Shown piece by piece: positions 33,240 through 41,637 of a DNA stretch of 64,000 nt. Origin of the DNA: an uncultured Acidiphilium sp. (GTDB lineage: Bacteria; Bacillota; Clostridia; Christensenellales; Borkfalkiaceae). Positions within the stretch are counted from its first letter, which is position 1; every line of letters begins with the position of its first letter. Both the position numbers and the translations under genes were made by a program. The notes under the pieces were generated by a model. The model did not search any database. It saw nothing but the letters and a program-made list of their open reading frames with translations, and was not told the origin of the DNA. The DNA is taken from positions 62,001 through 126,000 of the forward strand of contig CABUWK010000001.1 of NCBI GenBank assembly GCA_902495325.1. The letters run 5' to 3'.

Positions 33240-34202
33240 TTAATTTTTTTTGTCTCTTTCCTTATCTTCCTTCTTTTTCTTCCGTAAAAAAGCCGGAAAA
33301 CCGAATTCCGAAAGCAATTCGGAAATAAACACGAATACGAATCCGATCACGATAGGAACGGTCATTTTATCGTTTCCGAGCAAGATGCCGAAAACCGTTC
33401 CGAACACAGCTTCGAGACTCAGGATGAGAGACGAAGAATTTGCCGGCACGTATTTTTGCCCGAAACACTGCCCGAACTGGCAATAGCACGTCGCAAACAA
33501 CGCGAGATATCCGATTTTCAACGCCGCTTCTCCCGAAACGGAAAAGGACGAAGCGTAACGCGAAAACTCCACGGCACCGGAAACTGCCGCATGAAGCACC
33601 CCTGCCGTAACCATAACAACCGTGATCAGACAAACGGGATCGTCCTGTTTGGAAAATTTTTCGTTAAATACGATCTGCAAGGCGAAGAAAACGCCGCACG
33701 CAAAGGAAAGGCAATCGCCAAGGAATTCGTTGCTGCCATGCCCGCTTTTCCCGCCGAACGCAATACACGCGATCCCCGAAAGGCAGATCGTCGCCGCCAC
33801 AACGTTGCTTACTTTCGGTTTCGAACGGTAGAATATCCAGACCAGAAAAGGAACCATCACACAGTACGCCGCCGTTAAAAAAGCGTTCTTGGACGCCGTG
33901 GTATATTTCAGCCCGATCGTCTGCACCGCATAAGCCGCAAACAGAATAATGCCCGTAAGCACGCCGTTTTTTACCGTCTGACGCGTCATGTGTTTCATTC
34001 GTTTTATCCCGAACAGGGCAAGGAATATCGCGCCGAGCAAAAACCTGGCAGCAAGAATAAAAAAAGTAAAATGTCCTCCGCCGAGCGTTTCGAGGGTATC
34101 TTTCAAAATAACGAAAGAGCTACCCCAGATCACCGTGACGGATAAAAGAACAAATCTGCCGAGAATCGCTGTTTTCTTATGTTTGTTATCGTTTATTTCC
34201 AT
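33240..34202 (-). CDS. EamA/DMT-family transporter
   Basis: 320 residues, ten predicted transmembrane helices in two five-helix halves. The first half begins LLSVTVIWGSSFVILKDTL, the family's entry helix, and SLEAVFGTVFGILLGND marks the second half. These export amino acids or other metabolites; the substrate cannot be predicted. The Lys/Asp-rich C-terminus (KKKKEDKERDKKN) is cytoplasmic. No clear promoter precedes it; it lies 40 nt after the rpmF terminator and may rely on read-through. Confidence 0.85.
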   Translation of the reverse strand: MEINDNKHKKTAILGRFVLLSVTVIWGSSFVILKDTLETLGGGHFTFFILAARFLLGAIFLALFGIKRMKHMTRQTVKNGVLTGIILFAAYAVQTIGLKYTTASKNAFLTAAYCVMVPFLVWIFYRSKPKVSNVVAATICLSGIACIAFGGKSGHGSNEFLGDCLSFACGVFFALQIVFNEKFSKQDDPVCLITVVMVTAGVLHAAVSGAVEFSRYASSFSVSGEAALKIGYLALFATCYCQFGQCFGQKYVPANSSSLILSLEAVFGTVFGILLGNDKMTVPIVIGFVFVFISELLSEFGFPAFLRKKKKEDKERDKKN

Positions 34203-34238
34203 ATGTAGTGTCCAAACAGCGCATAAATCGCGCGAACG

Positions 34239-34270
34239 AAAATAAGGCGAATAGCAAATCGCTATCCGCC
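34239..34270 (-). terminator. Terminator after rpmF
   Basis: GGCGAATAGC (34246-34255) and GCTATCCGCC (34261-34270) pair except for one position, and TTATTTT follows on the minus strand. It would reduce transcription from rpmF into the EamA gene. Confidence 0.6.
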
Positions 34271-34334
34271 CGTTGATACGCCAGATCGAAAATCGTTTCT
34301 TCGCAATTTTCGCTCAGGCACATGGATCGAAAAA

Positions 34335-34529
34335 TCAGTCAGCCTTCTTTTCAGCCTTTTCTACGACAAGTTTACCGTCATAATAACCGCATTTCGGGCA
34401 AACTCTGTGCGTAGCTTTCAGTTCATGACACTGAGGACATTCGACGAGCGTAGGAGCCTTCACCGTATAGTTACTTGCGAATCTCTTGTTTCCTCTCTGT
34501 TTAGATACCTTATGCTTAGGAACTGCCAT
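34335..34529 (-). CDS. rpmF: 50S ribosomal protein L32
   Basis: 64 residues. N-terminus AVPKHKVSKQRGNKR is diagnostic for L32, and the zinc site is intact: C31-x-x-C34 and C44-x-x-C47 (a C+ form). It follows yceD, the usual order in Firmicutes. Confidence 0.96.
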   Translation of the reverse strand: MAVPKHKVSKQRGNKRFASNYTVKAPTLVECPQCHELKATHRVCPKCGYYDGKLVVEKAEKKAD

Positions 34530-34562
34530 TTGTATACACCTCGCTTGTTTATATTCTTTACT

Positions 34563-35006
34563 TTACTTTGCGCAATCGCAATCCGTATGATTCAGATTTG
34601 CTCCGCACGTGGGACAAAGCCCCTTACAGTCGTCTTTGCAATAAATCGTGTACGGCATGGAAGTAAGGATCTTATCGTTTACCATTTCCGTAAGGTCCAC
34701 AAGACCTTTGGCAAACTTATACGCGTCCTCATCCTCTTTGCTTTCGGAAAAAACTTCGTCAAATCCGACGACGTTATGGAAAATAACGCTATCCAGACAC
34801 CGCGAGCACTGCCCTGCGATCGTATATCCGATCTCCCCTTCGACCGTAACTTCGTTACCGCCAAGCGTAAGCGTTCCCGTAATCGATACGGGGCCGTCGA
34901 ATTTCGCGTTAGGTAAAGTGATCATCGAATCGCTCGCTTCGTAATCGAAATGAAACGAACACTCCGTTTTTCCGCTGTACTTGAGTTTTCTTACGTCGAT
35001 AACCAT
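34563..35006 (-). CDS. yceD: YceD/DUF177 family protein
   Basis: 147 residues. Core segments GQCSRCLDSV and C-terminal CKDDCKGLCPTCGANLNHTDCDC match the DUF177/YceD family, conserved next to rpmF and linked to 23S rRNA accumulation in plants and bacteria. The ATG at 35006 begins VIDVRKLKYSG, the usual start. It lies only about 6 nt after the predicted transcription start and has no ribosome site, so the mRNA looks leaderless. Confidence 0.88.
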   Translation of the reverse strand: MVIDVRKLKYSGKTECSFHFDYEASDSMITLPNAKFDGPVSITGTLTLGGNEVTVEGEIGYTIAGQCSRCLDSVIFHNVVGFDEVFSESKEDEDAYKFAKGLVDLTEMVNDKILTSMPYTIYCKDDCKGLCPTCGANLNHTDCDCAK

Positions 35007-35019
35007 AATATGCTTATTG

Positions 35020-35048
35020 ATTATACCTTTTTTTTTCGGTGTTGTCAA
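35020..35048 (-). promoter_or_regulatory. Consensus sigma-A promoter of yceD-rpmF
   Basis: TTGACA (35043-35048), 17-bp spacer, TATAAT (35020-35025), minus strand. The start codon of yceD is only 13 bases past the -10 box. Confidence 0.82.
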
Positions 35049-35081
35049 TATTTTTTCACCCCGTAAGGGAAAAAACATCAA

Positions 35082-36278
35082 TTATTTTGCAAGTCTTTCG
35101 GTATCGCGCGCGATCACGAGCTCTTCGTTGGTCGGAATCACGAGAACTTTCGCTTTTCCGCCCTTTCCCGTAATATCGCAGATGCCGTCTCCCACGTTCG
35201 CGTTTTTCTCTTCGTCGATCACGATTCCCATAAAGCCGAGGTCGCTCGCGATCGCCTTTCTGACCGCACCGTCATGTTCGCCGATACCGGCGGTAAATAC
35301 CACGCAGTCCACCCCGCCGAGCGCGGCGGCATAAGCGCCGAGATACTTTTTGCAGGAATAGTTGAACACGTCAAGCGCAAGAGCCGCTCTGTGATTGCCT
35401 TCGTTCGCGGCTTTCGTGAGATCTCTGAAATCGGAAGAGACGCCGGAAAGCCCGCTTACACCCGATTTTTTATTGAGATACGTGATCGTTTCGGCAAGCG
35501 TCATCTTGTACTTTTCCGCCAGAAATTCCACGATAGCGGGATCGAGATCGCCCGATCTCGTACCCATCGGAACACCGCCGAGCGGCGTAAAGCTCATGGA
35601 CGTATCCATACTCTTCCCGCCTTTCACCGCGGAAATGGAAGAACCGTTGCCGAGATGAAGGGTGATCACCTTGAATTCGGGATCGTTTTCTCTGCCGAGA
35701 TATTTCGCCGCTTCCGAAGAAACATAGCGATGGCTCGTTCCGTGAAACCCGTATCTTCTGATCTTGAAGTCTTTGTAAGCATCGTAAGGAATACCGTAGA
35801 TATATGCCTTTTCGGGCATCGTGGAATGGAAAGCCGTATCGAAAACGCCCACCATGGGAACGCCCGGCATGATAGCCTTGCAGGCATTCACGCCGATGAT
35901 GTTTGCCGGCTGATGAAGCGGTGCAAGTTCGGCAAGTTCTTCGATCGTCTTCATCGTTTCGTCCGTCAACAGCACGGAGTCGTTGAAAACTTCGCCGCTG
36001 TGAACGATCCTGTGCCCTACCGCATCGATCTCCTTCATCGAAGAGATCGCGCCGTATTCTTTGTCTACCAGGGCGTTCAGAACCACCTGAATGGCTTCTT
36101 TATGGGTCGGCATCGGCGCGGAGATCGTCGTTTCCTTGCCGTTTGCCTTATGTTTGCAGAAAGAACTGTCAAGCCCGATCCTCTCGCAGCCGCCCTTGGC
36201 GATCGCCTTTTCGGTTGCCATATCGATCAGCTGATATTTCAGAGAAGAACTGCCTGCGTTGATAACGAGAATTTTCAT
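35082..36278 (-). CDS. ackA: Acetate kinase
   Basis: 398 residues, normal length. NAGSSSLKYQL near the start and GHRIVHSGEVF, TGIGEHDGAVR are the ASKHA-kinase signatures. It makes ATP and acetate from acetyl phosphate. It follows pta by 30 nt on the same strand. The acetate it forms is the substrate of the divergent tmcAL gene product. Confidence 0.97.
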   Translation of the reverse strand: MKILVINAGSSSLKYQLIDMATEKAIAKGGCERIGLDSSFCKHKANGKETTISAPMPTHKEAIQVVLNALVDKEYGAISSMKEIDAVGHRIVHSGEVFNDSVLLTDETMKTIEELAELAPLHQPANIIGVNACKAIMPGVPMVGVFDTAFHSTMPEKAYIYGIPYDAYKDFKIRRYGFHGTSHRYVSSEAAKYLGRENDPEFKVITLHLGNGSSISAVKGGKSMDTSMSFTPLGGVPMGTRSGDLDPAIVEFLAEKYKMTLAETITYLNKKSGVSGLSGVSSDFRDLTKAANEGNHRAALALDVFNYSCKKYLGAYAAALGGVDCVVFTAGIGEHDGAVRKAIASDLGFMGIVIDEEKNANVGDGICDITGKGGKAKVLVIPTNEELVIARDTERLAK

Positions 36279-36308
36279 GATAACGGATAAACCCCTTTTC
36301 TTATTTTT

Positions 36309-37310
36309 TTAGATCTGCGTCTGCAAAGCGGTGATCGCAACCGCCGCGACGATATCTTCCATATGGCAACCTCTCGAAAGGTCGTTGATGGGTTTCGCGA
36401 GCCCCTGGCAAAGAGGACCTACCGCCTGGAAGCCGCCGAGTCTCTCGGTGTTTTTATAGTTGGTATTTCCCGCATCGAGATCGGGGAAGATCAGCACGTT
36501 CGCATGCCCCGCAACGGGAGAACCGGGCGCCTTCGACGCGCCCACTTCGGGAACGATCGCGGCGTCGAACTGCAATTCGCCGTCGGCGAGAACGTCCGGG
36601 CAGATCTCGTGGAATTTCGCGACCGCCGCGGTAACTTTATCGACGTCCGGGTGACGTGCGGAACCTTTCGTGGAGTGAGAAAGGAAAGCCACTCTCGGCT
36701 CGATCCCCGCGATCGCCTTCGCGCTTGCCGCGGAAGACTGCGCGATATAAGCGAGCTCCTCGCTCGTCGGGTTCTGATTCAACCCGGAATCGGCGTAAAT
36801 ATAGCAACCGTCCTCGCAATATTTGTTCCCGCCTTCGGGAGCGATCATCAGGAAATATGCGGATACGATAGGCGTTCCTTTCGCCGTTTTGATGATCTGA
36901 AGACCGGGACGAAGGGTGTTTGCCGTGGAATGGCACGCACCGGAAACCATGCCGTCCACGTCGCCCGATTTCAGCATCAGCGCGCCGTACATGGTATAAT
37001 CTTTTTTCAGCGTTTCATGCGCAAGTTCGGGCGTCATCCCCTTCACTTTGCGAAGTTCGTACAAAAGGTTCGCGTATTCTTCCGTTTTTTCATAAGTAAG
37101 CGGATCGATGATCGTGACGCCGGTAAGATCGACGCCCGGATTGTCTTTCAGGATCTGTTCTTTGTTGCCGAGAAGAGTGATCTTTGCGATCCCCTCTTTC
37201 ACGGACACGGAAGCAGCTTCCACCACTCTCTTGTCTTCCCCTTCGGGCAAAACGATATTTTTGCCGAGAACAGACGCTCTCTTTTTGATTTCTTCCAGAA
37301 CTTTTGACAT
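36309..37310 (-). CDS. pta: Phosphate acetyltransferase
   Basis: 333 residues, the short clostridial type without the N-terminal DRTGG part. Signatures: LPEGEDKRVVEA near residue 21 and KGSARHPDVDKV, GELQFDAAIVPEV. It converts acetyl-CoA and phosphate to acetyl phosphate. The ATG at 37310 has AAGGAG 7 nt before it. Confidence 0.96.
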   Translation of the reverse strand: MSKVLEEIKKRASVLGKNIVLPEGEDKRVVEAASVSVKEGIAKITLLGNKEQILKDNPGVDLTGVTIIDPLTYEKTEEYANLLYELRKVKGMTPELAHETLKKDYTMYGALMLKSGDVDGMVSGACHSTANTLRPGLQIIKTAKGTPIVSAYFLMIAPEGGNKYCEDGCYIYADSGLNQNPTSEELAYIAQSSAASAKAIAGIEPRVAFLSHSTKGSARHPDVDKVTAAVAKFHEICPDVLADGELQFDAAIVPEVGASKAPGSPVAGHANVLIFPDLDAGNTNYKNTERLGGFQAVGPLCQGLAKPINDLSRGCHMEDIVAAVAITALQTQI

Positions 37311-37444
37311 GATTTTACTCCTTTTAAAAGAAAAGCCTTTCAAACGATTGAAATTTCTGATCCGATGGTATAAAATAGACCGGAAAAGAGAATACTCGGG
37401 CAGAAACGGCGCCTCCCGGCACACGAAACCGCCCAAACATATTC

Positions 37445-37473
37445 ATTATACACCTAAAAATTTAAAATATCAA
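37445..37473 (-). promoter_or_regulatory. Promoter of pta-ackA
   Basis: TTGATA (37468-37473), 17-bp spacer, TATAAT (37445-37450), minus strand. It faces away from tmcAL, whose start lies 19 bp beyond the -35 box. Confidence 0.7.
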
Positions 37474-37491
37474 TTAAAAGGGGGTTAAGTT

Positions 37492-38667
37492 TTGAAAATT
37501 TGTTTCGCCGTTTGCGAATATAACCCGCTTCATAACGGACATTTAAAACATCTCGCCGCAATCCGGAGAGAAATTGCGCCGGACTGCATCGCCGTGATCC
37601 AGAGCGGAAACTTTACCCAGCGCGGAGAGATCGCCCTGCTCGACAAGCACACCCGCGCAAAACATGCGATCCTTGCGGGAGCAGACATTGTTTTCGAGCT
37701 GCCGGCGGTATTTGCGATCGCTCCGGCGGAAGTGTTCGCCACGGGAGCCGTAAAACTGCTCGCTTCGGTAAAGGGAGAAAAATTTCTCTGCTTCGGAACG
37801 GAAAGCGGAGATAAAACGAGCATTTTATCGACCGCGGGCGCGCTTTCGGAAGAGAGCAAGGAATTCCGCTCGATCATGAAGGAAGAGCTGAAAAAAGGCA
37901 TTTCGCAGATCCGCGCCAAAGTGAACGCATTGCAACGGTTAAACACGGAGAACGTCGACTTCGGGCTGCTGAAATCCCCGAATAACATTCTCGGCGTGGA
38001 ATACGCGAAAGCCGTTTTAAAACTCTCCCCCGAAACGGAAATTTTCCCGATCCGCCGCGAGGGCGCGGGTTACCACGATAAAACGATCGGCAACGGAGAT
38101 TCTTCGGCAAGCGCGATCCGCGAAGCCGTCCGGCGGGGAGAAAAAGAAAGCGTCCGCACGAGCGTTCCGTCGTACGTTTTCGAAGATTTACCGGACAAAC
38201 TGCCCGATATCGGCGGGTACGAGCTTTTTTCCGCCGTCGTGAAAGACAAAAAAGAGATCGCAAAAACACTCGACTGCACGGAGGGACTCGAAAACAGGAT
38301 CAAAGCATTCGCCCTGCATTCTCATTCCTATAACGAACTCACGGAGAAACTGCAAACAAAACGGTACACTTGTACCAGGCTGAACCGGATTCTGCTTTCC
38401 TCCGCCCTCGGAATCGAGAAAACGCTTGTAAGAAAGTGTCTGAAAAACCCGTCTTACCTGAAAGTTCTCGCTGTAAAAAAGGAGAGAAAAGACCTACTGC
38501 CCTATTTTGCGCAGAACTCCTCTTACCCTCTCGTTTTAAGACGAACGGACATTTCGAAACTGGAAGGCGCAGCCGAAAAATCTTTTGAGAAAGATCTTCT
38601 TCTTAACTCCGTTTATAATTTTATTGCCGGAACCTCGATCGCCCCGACAGACATGATAAAGGTATAA
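37492..38667 (+). CDS. tmcAL: tRNA(Met) cytidine acetate ligase (YlbM/TmcAL)
   Basis: 391 residues. N-terminal nucleotidyltransferase motif EYNPLHNGH (9-17) and SGNFTQRGEIA, then FELPAVFAIAP are family hallmarks. The enzyme uses ATP and acetate to acetylate the wobble cytidine of elongator tRNA-Met. Start is TTG with a GGGGG ribosome-site-like run 7 nt upstream. It is divergent from pta-ackA, a sensible neighbour since those produce acetate. Confidence 0.94.
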   Translation: MKICFAVCEYNPLHNGHLKHLAAIRREIAPDCIAVIQSGNFTQRGEIALLDKHTRAKHAILAGADIVFELPAVFAIAPAEVFATGAVKLLASVKGEKFLCFGTESGDKTSILSTAGALSEESKEFRSIMKEELKKGISQIRAKVNALQRLNTENVDFGLLKSPNNILGVEYAKAVLKLSPETEIFPIRREGAGYHDKTIGNGDSSASAIREAVRRGEKESVRTSVPSYVFEDLPDKLPDIGGYELFSAVVKDKKEIAKTLDCTEGLENRIKAFALHSHSYNELTEKLQTKRYTCTRLNRILLSSALGIEKTLVRKCLKNPSYLKVLAVKKERKDLLPYFAQNSSYPLVLRRTDISKLEGAAEKSFEKDLLLNSVYNFIAGTSIAPTDMIKV

Positions 38668-39043
38668 CCGATCCGCAAACGGAAGCGAAACAGCTTATAT
38701 CCGACACGAAACAACTTGTATCTAACAGATTATATGTATATGTGATATATGGGCGTTATAATCGACATGGAATTTCATCTATAACGAACGCCTTACCAAT
38801 AAGGGAATCGTTCTGCAACATAGCGAATCGTTCTACGCCGCTTACCTGCCCTAAGTATCACGTCTGCATCCTAAAGACCTTCGCGCGCTTATATACTTAT
38901 ATAATTTAAATAGTTTAAGTTATATAGTTTAAGGACCTTTTCGGATCATTTCCCCCGCGGCGGGCAGCGCGTTATCTTGTAAATGCTCTTTTCCCGATTT
39001 ATTTCATAATTCTTTTATCCCGATTTATCTCATAACTCTTTAT

Positions 39044-39078
39044 CCCGTAATCCTTTCCGCGATTACGGGATTTATTTT
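39044..39078 (+). terminator. Terminator-like hairpin in the AT-rich gap
   Basis: CCCGTAATC (39044-39052) and GATTACGGG (39061-39069), 9-bp perfect stem, followed by ATTTATTTT. It is about 380 nt past tmcAL, so it may end its transcript or another RNA in the gap. Confidence 0.6.
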
Positions 39079-39567
39079 ACCTTTACCTCTCACCCGCAAT
39101 GAAGAAATTTCATTTTTCCGATCCACTTGCATGACCGTTTTCTTTTCGTTTTATCCGACATGACCGATTTTATTCTCTCTTATCCCCCTATACTCCCACC
39201 CTGTTTTTTCAGTTCGCCGGATTTCTTTTTCCTGATCTGAATTTCACTTCTTTTTTGCTTTTTCTCTCGCTATTTTATTTTTACCAACAAAACTATCTTT
39301 TTATTTCATTTATGGTTTATTCTTTCATAATTAATAAATTGCATTATTTTTGCTTTATAGAAGCATTAATGTTTTATTATATATTCTACATATTATTGTA
39401 AATATTAATGGTTACTCAGCATGGATCTTCCCGACTTGTAAGAAATTTATCTGACGTTACAGAAACAATAACTCGCTTGCACACAACAGCGCATAAGCTT
39501 GTCCCCACCCAATGAAAATCTTTTCCTTCAGCCATCCATATCGCTCCTTTACAAAATCACCCTACCC

Positions 39568-39614
39568 ATCGGGAAAACAACATCATTTTACCGGTAAAAT
39601 CCACCTTTCCCGAT
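39568..39614. repeat. Nested inverted repeat in the AT-rich gap
   Basis: Outer arms ATCGGGAAA (39568-39576) and TTTCCCGAT (39606-39614) enclose a perfect 16-bp palindrome ATTTTACCGGTAAAAT (39585-39600). The two together give 17 paired positions. No T-tract follows. Confidence 0.65.
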
Positions 39615-39764
39615 AAAGCAACCAAACACACCCGACGCAGTACAAATTATACTTAAGATACTCGTGTTCCATCGGAAACATTTACAGATTCGGATAACGA
39701 AAAATTCCCCTATCACCGCTACCTTCTTTGATAAAGAGCCCAATAAAGCAAGAGCCGGAAAAAA

Positions 39765-39800
39765 GATAGAAAAAGCCGTAATCCGAAGATTGCGGCTTTT
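39765..39800 (-). terminator. Terminator of rhaB
   Basis: A 13-bp stem (AAAAGCCGTAATC/GATTGCGGCTTTT with one G-U pair) and tetraloop, followed on the minus strand by TTTTT and then TCTATCTTTTTT. It lies 125 nt past the rhaB stop; a small hairpin CCCCT-CAGA-AGGGG at about 39896-39909 stands between. Confidence 0.75.
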
Positions 39801-39924
39801 AACTGTTAATTTGTTTTTTCGATAAATCCGAAATCGACTTCAGCCGGGAAACACCGAACTTAATAAGGTTAATACTCCCGAATTAATCGGATTAGCCCCT
39901 CAGAAGGGGAGATTGAATTTACTG

Positions 39925-41319
39925 TTACGCTGTGATCTCCTCAACGTCGAACGAAACTTTTACAAGATCCTTCGCCGCCGCGATATCGCTTACCGCACCG
40001 TCATACAAAAGCTGAGAAAGAATATTTCCGATCGCGGTTGCTTCCACGGGACCTGCTTCCACTTTTCTGCCCGTTCTTCTCGCCGTAAGAAGGTTCAGAT
40101 AACCGTTCTGGCAACCGCCACCGACGATATGAATGGTATCGAAATGTTTTCCCGTAACCTTTTCCACCGTTTCCACTGCCTTTTTATAGCAAACGGCAAG
40201 GCTGTCGTATACGCAAAGCGCGATCTCACCCGGCGTTTCGGGAACTTTCTGCCCCGTTTTACGGCAGTAATCGCGGATGGCTTCGATCATGCTTGCGGGA
40301 GCAAGGAAACTGCGGTCGTTCACGTCTACGATCGAATCGAAGTCTTTCACTTCTTCGGAAAGCTTCACGAAATCCGCCCAGCTGTATTTTTTATCATATT
40401 CTCTTCTGACGCACTGAATCATCCAGAGCCCCATAATGTTTTTCAGAAATCTCGTGGATCTGCGATAACCGCCTTCGTTCGTGAAGTTCTGGTCCAAAGC
40501 TTCCTTCGTGGAAATGGCAACGGGGCTTTCGATCCCGAGCAAAGACCACGTTCCGCTCGAAATATAAAGAGGGCAACCGTTTTCGGGAACCGCCATCACC
40601 GCGCTTGCCGTGTCATGTGTGGCAGGCAATACGACGTTAAGGTTATATCCGACTTCGGCTTCAAGTTCGGGCTTCAGCCTTCCGACGAGCGTTGCAGGAT
40701 CGGAAAGTTCCCCGAACAGTTTTTCGGGAAGACCGAGTTCTTTCACCGTCTGCATATCCCATTCTCTTGTTTTTGCACTCATCAGCCCGGTCGTGGAAGC
40801 GTTCGTAAATTCGTTTTTCATCACGCCGGTAAGGAGATAATTGAAGAAATCGGGCATCATCAAGAAGCGTTCCGCCTTGTCGAGCTTACCGCTCAGTTTA
40901 TCGGTATAAAGCTGATAAATCGTGTTGTAGATCTGGAACTGAGACCCCGTTCTTTCGTAAAGCGTTTCAAAAGGAACGATCGAATGAACTTCTTCGATCG
41001 GTTTTTCCGTTCTCGAATCTCTGTAAGCGTAAACGTCGCCGATCACGTTGCCGTTTCCGTCGATCAACGCATAATCAACCCCCCAGGTATCGATTCCCAT
41101 GCTTACGGGAACTTTACCGAGTTTTTTACACTCTTTCATTCCGGCAACGATATTCGCGAAAAGTTTCTTATAGTCCCAGACGAGATGTCCGTCTTTTTCG
41201 TCCATTCCGTTTTCGAAACGATAAACTTCTTCCAGAACCATTTTCCCGTTTTCGATATGGGAAAGAATGTGTCTGCCGCTCGAGGCGCCGATGTCGATCG
41301 CAAGATAATATTTCGTCAT
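39925..41319 (-). CDS. rhaB: Rhamnulokinase
   Basis: 464 residues, FGGY-family kinase. N-terminal AIDIGASSGRHI (6-17) is the rhamnulokinase form of the phosphate-binding loop, and GVDYALIDGNGNVIGDVYAYRD and SSGTWSLLGIE agree with RhaB. It phosphorylates L-rhamnulose at O1. The ATG at 41319 has AAGGA upstream. It is alone: rhamnose isomerase and the aldolase are not in the window, but a GH106-type rhamnosidase is 4 kb away. A related kinase (such as L-fuculokinase) is less likely. Confidence 0.85.
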   Translation of the reverse strand: MTKYYLAIDIGASSGRHILSHIENGKMVLEEVYRFENGMDEKDGHLVWDYKKLFANIVAGMKECKKLGKVPVSMGIDTWGVDYALIDGNGNVIGDVYAYRDSRTEKPIEEVHSIVPFETLYERTGSQFQIYNTIYQLYTDKLSGKLDKAERFLMMPDFFNYLLTGVMKNEFTNASTTGLMSAKTREWDMQTVKELGLPEKLFGELSDPATLVGRLKPELEAEVGYNLNVVLPATHDTASAVMAVPENGCPLYISSGTWSLLGIESPVAISTKEALDQNFTNEGGYRRSTRFLKNIMGLWMIQCVRREYDKKYSWADFVKLSEEVKDFDSIVDVNDRSFLAPASMIEAIRDYCRKTGQKVPETPGEIALCVYDSLAVCYKKAVETVEKVTGKHFDTIHIVGGGCQNGYLNLLTARRTGRKVEAGPVEATAIGNILSQLLYDGAVSDIAAAKDLVKVSFDVEEITA

Positions 41320-41406
41320 GATTTTCCTTGCGGCTGAGCCCGCATTAAAATAAGCGGGTTTCACCGTGTTTCCTCCGATTTTATTATGCCTTGCAGGCTT
41401 TCTTCT

Positions 41407-41435
41407 ATGATATAATAAAATGTGGAATTTTGCAA
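41407..41435 (-). promoter_or_regulatory. Promoter of rhaB
   Basis: TTGCAA (41430-41435), 17-bp spacer, TATCAT (41407-41412), minus strand. The leader contains CCCGC and GCGGG arms around a 10-nt loop (about 41333-41352) just before the gene. The 200 bases toward sigK hold no gene. Confidence 0.5.
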
Positions 41436-41637
41436 GGAATTAAGCCGTTAATTTCGAAATTTCTTCCGAAAAATCACAATATCGGTCATAAACGGAAGAA
41501 AAACGATCATTCAAATCATCCGCCGTCGCGATCTTCTTTAGCTGCGGGAGATCATGATTTCTCCGGGCAGACACCGTCATAAATGTCATAAACCGATTTT
41601 TAGCCGTTAAAACAGCCCGTAGCGGCGAACGCTGAGC

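Larger units (their letters stand above)
38668..39764. other. AT-rich intergenic region without a gene
   Basis: About 1.1 kb, richer in A/T than the rest and with a pyrimidine-rich plus strand in 38980-39360. No open frame with a ribosome site was found. It holds near-tandem copies of CCCGATTTAT (38994, 39020) with a spacing of about 26 bp, two GAATCGTTCT copies (about 38806 and 38825), TAGTTTAAG twice (38911, 38926), a terminator-like hairpin at 39044-39078, and the large dyad at 39568-39614. It may be a degenerated element or host an unannotated RNA. Confidence 0.6.

Noticed and set aside
39913..41337. Long open frame antisense to rhaB, and similar ones antisense to rnj, valS, pyk, GH106, GH2 and dnaK
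   Set aside because: They mirror the codon bias of the real genes on the other strand, have no ribosome sites and no family likeness.
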